Assembly (NCBI GenBank): GCA_905221605.1
Contig: CAJNDS010000166.1
Coordinates: 87,001-151,000, forward strand
Origin: Symbiodinium natans
Lineage: Eukaryota; Sar; Dinophyceae; Suessiales; Symbiodiniaceae
Direction of reading: 5' to 3'
DNA length: 64,000 bases
Shown: positions 61,159 through 64,000 of the stretch, piece after piece
Numbering within the stretch: the stretch's first letter is position 1
Layout: each line of letters starts with the position of its first letter
The notes under the pieces: generated by a model
Databases searched by the model: none
What the model was told of the DNA's origin: nothing
The model's input: only the letters and a program-made list of their open reading frames with translations
Made by a program: the position numbers and the translations under genes

Positions 61159-62396
61159 GTTGGTGAAATTGGCGCTGTAGCCGAGAGGCCCGCTGCCGTA
61201 AGTATAGCATGTCTGAACACCATCCTCCGCTCGGGCGTAAGCATTTTAAAAGCCAGAATCCAGGGGAACGACTGGTCCCGGACTTCGTTCTCCAGAGGAG
61301 AGAGAATTGCAAGTAGTCTGTCCTGTGCCCTAGGATCTTCTGGAAGATGAACCGCTATTTGCCCTTTTAGTTGAAGGGCAACATGAAATTTGGCAAAACT
61401 TTCTGGTACTGTGGTGTTGTGCCATAACGCCTCAAGTGAGATCAGCTCAGCGTCGGTGATGGGTCGTAACAGCCAGGTTCTGCCCAGATTAAGGTCGGCC
61501 CTCATCGTCTGATAGGCGTTGTTGGGCAAGAGATCGTGGAGTTCCGTCAAGTGTTCAGCATAGGAGAGAAGTTCCAAGGCTTGGTCTTGGCGCAAGACAT
61601 CCCAGGGTTCGCTGGGGCAGATGTCGTCTGGCATTCGTTCTCCTTTTGCTTTGGCGACCATGAAGTCCACCATGACTGTTGTCCGGTAGATCGTGGACGC
61701 TCGCTTTAGCATGTGAATTTCAGCGTCAAGGATGCCAAGAGCATGTTCATCTCGTAGTCGAGCATATGGATTGGTGTCCTCCTCGCGCGGCCATGGTGAG
61801 ATATCCGAAGGGAAGAGACAAAGGTGAATGCCGTTCAGGACCTTGGTAGATTTGCTGGGAAAAATCCAACGTAGATGCTGGGCCGCTCCGTTGACGATGT
61901 CCCTTACTGTTTGCCTACCCATCCCCAGGTTGTACAGGGTCTGGGAGATGATAAGGGCCGCTAGCTTGAAGTCGTCCGGCTCCATGACTTCCTCTTCAGT
62001 GTAGATGTGCACTGTTTCCAGTATCATCTGCAAGGTAAGGGAGCTGCGTTCTGCCTCATAGTGCTTCAGATGAGGAGGAGTTTCGGAGGGTGATGCTAGG
62101 GATGCCATCTCGGCCTCAGCCAGCAGTGGAAGATTCGGCTGAGCTGATTGAGAGAGAATTCGAATCCAGTTGTAACTTCGCGCTGCCAGTCTGAGGGTGG
62201 GTGCTAACGCACAGGTCTCCCGACGAGCAAGAGCTCTGGCTTCATCCGAAATGTAGAGGTTGGCATCAGGATCTTGAGTGCGCCTGCCTGTGTGTAGCAC
62301 TGCCTTGCAGAAAAGATTCAGCGCGACGAGCTTTGACTTCATCGGCATAGTCGACGAGTCTGGCTGTAGTGGCAGCGCAGGGCATGTATGCATCAT
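61152..62396 (-). CDS. array paralog C (414 aa), unknown function, most diverged
   Basis: Third member of the array family. Similarity to paralogs A and B is weaker but follows the same block order: LRLAARSYNWIRIL (68-81) against RIASRTCSF; a central helical block around 117-180 without the KRKH patch and with the YTNDG box reduced to IYTEEE; HMLKRASTIYR (228-238) against LRRASMIYR; WDVLRQDQALELLSYAEHL (265-283); a TWLLRPITDAEL block (307-318) against QWLLRELTAEET; and LSPLENEV then AFKMLTPERRMV (365-393) against NPLHDDV then VYKMLT. ATG at 62394-62396 is directly preceded by another open stretch and follows the boundary motif by 30 bases. No known domain, no signal peptide. Loss of KRKH and YTNDG suggests functional divergence inside the family. 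Confidence 0.75.
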   Translation of the reverse strand: MMHTCPALPLQPDSSTMPMKSKLVALNLFCKAVLHTGRRTQDPDANLYISDEARALARRETCALAPTLRLAARSYNWIRILSQSAQPNLPLLAEAEMASLASPSETPPHLKHYEAERSSLTLQMILETVHIYTEEEVMEPDDFKLAALIISQTLYNLGMGRQTVRDIVNGAAQHLRWIFPSKSTKVLNGIHLCLFPSDISPWPREEDTNPYARLRDEHALGILDAEIHMLKRASTIYRTTVMVDFMVAKAKGERMPDDICPSEPWDVLRQDQALELLSYAEHLTELHDLLPNNAYQTMRADLNLGRTWLLRPITDAELISLEALWHNTTVPESFAKFHVALQLKGQIAVHLPEDPRAQDRLLAILSPLENEVRDQSFPWILAFKMLTPERRMVFRHAILTAAGLSATAPISPTE

Positions 62397-62426
62397 TGCG
62401 CGGGCGTTAAGGACTGGGCTGGGCAG

Positions 62427-62447
62427 CAGGAGGAGACCTCTCTATTC
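62427..62447 (-). promoter_or_regulatory. array boundary motif, copy 6 (5' of paralog C)
   Basis: CAGGAGGAGACCTCTCTATTC on the plus strand; the last bases diverge from CTCG. 30 bases upstream of the paralog C ATG. No copy was found upstream of the protease ORF, so the motif belongs to the paralog series only. Confidence 0.7.
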
Positions 62448-62450
62448 TGC

Positions 62451-62475
62451 CTTTGAGCCTAAATGAAAATGCACG
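62451..62475 (-). other. possible spliced-leader relic upstream of paralog C
   Basis: The minus strand reads CGTGCATTTT, then CATTTA, then GGCTCAAAG. The dinoflagellate leader ends CATTTTGGCTCAAG, so both halves are present in order with a short insertion and single-base differences, four bases before the boundary motif. Suggestive, not proven. Confidence 0.35.
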
Positions 62476-62665
62476 TTCAGCTTCCGGTACCTGTTTGCTT
62501 GCAGCGATTAAGAAGTGCATCAGCAGCATGTGCTGCAGGGCGTAATTCTGAGAGAATAAGGGAAAGGCATTGTTGTTGGCCGACCAACCCACCTTGGCTG
62601 CCAGGAGTGCAGAGCATGAGGCATTATTTGGTTGTGCACTTTAAGGCGTAGTCGAAGCATCATTA
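62476..62665. other. intergenic stretch between protease ORF and paralog C
   Basis: About 190 bases with no ORF of note. Holds an inverted repeat GCAGCA/TGCTGC with a 2-base spacer near 62527-62540 and nothing else that can be named. Confidence 0.5.
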
Positions 62666-63757
62666 TTAGAGACAGCTCAGTTGAATTTTGTCACCGAGGC
62701 AGTTCTGAGGTGAACAGGTGAAATCAGTCGTGTATACACTCCCTCGTAGGAGGAGGGAGGGACTTGTCGGTGATGGTACGTGAAAGCTTGTTTGGCTGCT
62801 TGGATGTGTGTACAGCAGCGCTGCCGTGGAGTCATGTGGAGAATGCCACTCGTGTACGAAGAAGGACAGCGAATAGGTTGAGACAGGCGCTGCCAGGGGG
62901 TCAGGCTGTGACAGCCTGGTCGGGTCAGCGCCTTCCGGAAAGGTTAGTAAAAGGCAGGAGAAGCCCGTTGAGTCGGGTATGTCAGCGTCATAGACTCTTT
63001 TCCAGGGAGTACTTTGTAAGGAGCCATGGTGATTAGCCAGCAGAAACGTCAAGGACTCTAGTGCATCACTTTGTCGGTTGGCAAGCCTCCAGTCAGGGTG
63101 ACAATGTGGCAGCGATTCAAGTGCAAGAACGGAGATCGGGCGCGATGCCCTTTCTCGAAGTTCTCTCTGGAGTGGTTGAAGGTTCGACCAGTCCACTGAG
63201 GCGTCTTCCCTCAGAGCGCTTATCATTTGCAAGACTGAAATGGCGTAGCACAAATTGCGCGGATTAATCAACTGCGGCATAGGCAGAGCTACAGGAGGCA
63301 GTGGTGGATGGGAGTCATCCACTTCTGTCGCAGGTGGCTGGGCAGGTCCTGCACTCGGCTGTGCAACCTGAGAGGCACTCCCTGGACGAAACCATCTCTG
63401 AAGCTGGCTTTGCTTAGGCTGGAGAGTTTTATTAGAAGCCTGCAGGGTCTGCTGTTGGGATGTCTTAGGCAGGGGGGTGACCTGCGTCGGGGATTCTAAT
63501 TGCGTAGAGGGGGCCGTGTGCAGCCGTGGGGTGGTGACCGCAGAAAGAGATGCGCCAGTCCCAGTATTATTCGGTGAAAGGTGTGAAATCTGAGTTTGTG
63601 GCAGAGATGAGTGAGATCTGGAGAGAGGGGCCTCAGGGTGCAGAAAGAAGAAGAGCTGCAATTGCTGAATGACTGGGCACTGCTTTGTATGTCTGGGAAC
63701 GCTCTCCACTTTCACGCCGCAGGCAGGGCAGGGGGACAAGCGGGTTAGCACGTACAT
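62666..63757 (-). CDS. C2HC zinc-finger protein with divergent USP/C19-like cysteine protease domain (363 aa)
   Basis: Residues 10-27 form a C2HC finger, CPAC then HTKQC (Cys10, Cys13, His23, Cys27). A low-complexity Ser/Thr/Gln/Pro linker (about 41-160) follows. Then LINPRNLCYAISVLQ (163-177) reproduces the Cys box of ubiquitin-specific proteases, with Cys170 as nucleophile and Asn in the preceding loop, and NRQSDALESLTFLL (227-240) reproduces the QQDA box. The His box is less clear; YSLSFFVHEWHSPHD (295-309) has candidates at His302, 305 and 308. At about 200 residues the domain is short for a USP and lacks obvious fingers, so activity is uncertain. Probable role: deubiquitinase-like or polyprotein-processing peptidase. 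Zinc fingers plus a cysteine protease also occur in some non-LTR retrotransposons (Ulp1-type in NeSL, OTU in Utopia), so an element-encoded protein is possible. ATG at 63755-63757, with an in-frame TAA two codons upstream. Confidence 0.75.
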   Translation of the reverse strand: MYVLTRLSPCPACGVKVESVPRHTKQCPVIQQLQLFFFLHPEAPLSRSHSSLPQTQISHLSPNNTGTGASLSAVTTPRLHTAPSTQLESPTQVTPLPKTSQQQTLQASNKTLQPKQSQLQRWFRPGSASQVAQPSAGPAQPPATEVDDSHPPLPPVALPMPQLINPRNLCYAISVLQMISALREDASVDWSNLQPLQRELRERASRPISVLALESLPHCHPDWRLANRQSDALESLTFLLANHHGSLQSTPWKRVYDADIPDSTGFSCLLLTFPEGADPTRLSQPDPLAAPVSTYSLSFFVHEWHSPHDSTAALLYTHPSSQTSFHVPSPTSPSLLLRGSVYTTDFTCSPQNCLGDKIQLSCL

Positions 63758-64000
63758 CTGTTATTCCCCGCAGAAGCTTTGTAAGAATCCCATTCTGCTC
63801 CGTGTTTTTTGGTGAGGTGGAAGGCTATTTTTGTCGCGGAGGCTATCCATGAGTCGCAGAGAAGGCAGGTTCTGGTAAGCTGCCGGCCGAGGTTGCCAGT
63901 GATGAGCTCAAGGAAGGTCTGTCCTCCGGCCTGCTGCAGCAATTCAGCGCACATGCGCGAGATGAGCGGCGCTGTGTCTAACTGCAAGGTAAGCTGGACC
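63745..64000 (-). CDS. C2H2 zinc-finger ORF, 3' part only (runs off the window)
   Basis: The frame is open to the window edge; no ATG is visible (the first in-window candidate is a TTG at 63985-63987), so this is the C-terminal end of a longer protein. It carries CLLCDSWIASATKIAFHLTKKH: Cys, Cys, then His and His spaced 2-12-4, a regular C2H2 finger, preceded by a helical stretch (ISRMCAELLQQAGG). The stop at 63745-63747 overlaps the start of the protease ORF by 13 bases in the -1 frame. A C2H2 finger here followed directly by a C2HC finger in the next frame suggests one original two-finger N-terminus, split by a frameshift, or a coupled two-ORF arrangement. The function is probably nucleic-acid binding. 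Confidence 0.65.
   Translation of the reverse strand, partial: VQLTLQLDTAPLISRMCAELLQQAGGQTFLELITGNLGRQLTRTCLLCDSWIASATKIAFHLTKKHGAEWDSYKASAGNNRCTC

Overview
The window looks like nuclear DNA of a dinoflagellate or a close relative. Four observations suggest this: (i) plant-type TTTAGGG/CCCTAAA repeats in both orientations (mainly 187-1800, also 20115-20186), a repeat known for dinoflagellate chromosome ends; (ii) long gene-free, GC-rich, repeat-built DNA; (iii) a compact same-strand array of related genes at the right end; (iv) degenerate matches to the 3' part of the dinoflagellate spliced leader upstream of three members of that array. This assignment is inference; no rRNA, tRNA or organelle gene was seen to confirm it.

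Layout. 1-3390: subtelomere-like DNA with seven tracts of telomere-type repeats, a 121-bp inverted-repeat (MITE-like) element at 1899-2019 and a TTTAGGGG variant array at 2756-2895. 3390-56690: three collinear, diverged direct copies of one roughly 17-kb unit (copy 1 3390-20640, copy 2 21775-38910, copy 3 40990-56690), separated by unique spacers (20641-21774 and 38911-40989). Shared anchors can be followed from one end to the other. The copies differ by insertions, a 0.56-kb inversion in copy 2, a relocated submodule, a reverse-transcriptase fragment in copy 1 and a 355-bp tandem duplication in copy 3. I find no recognisable intact gene in these 53 kb; the ORFs there are short, lack known domains and change frame between copies. 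56643-57676: a compound (CAA/CAG/GAA)n microsatellite of about 1 kb. It starts exactly where copies 1 and 2 carry only a (CAA)3 seed, and it forms the junction between the satellite domain and the gene array.

57677-64000: the gene-bearing part, all on the minus strand. In transcription order (right to left): an incomplete C2H2 zinc-finger ORF (63745-64000); a 363-aa protein with a C2HC finger and a divergent USP/C19-like cysteine-protease domain (62666-63757), whose ATG overlaps the preceding stop region; then three paralogous ORFs of 414, 431 and 429 aa (61152-62396, 59777-61072, 58045-59334) of a family I do not recognise, with a broken N-terminal fragment of a fourth between the last two. 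A 19-bp motif (CAGGAGGRGACCTCWCTCG on the plus strand) occurs six times, once at each module boundary and 1 to 67 nt before each start codon in the paralog series. The paralog family, the boundary motif and the adjacent zinc-finger/protease genes are the best candidate in this window for an undescribed system: perhaps an expressed multigene array, perhaps part of a large retroelement or virus-like element that continues beyond 64000.
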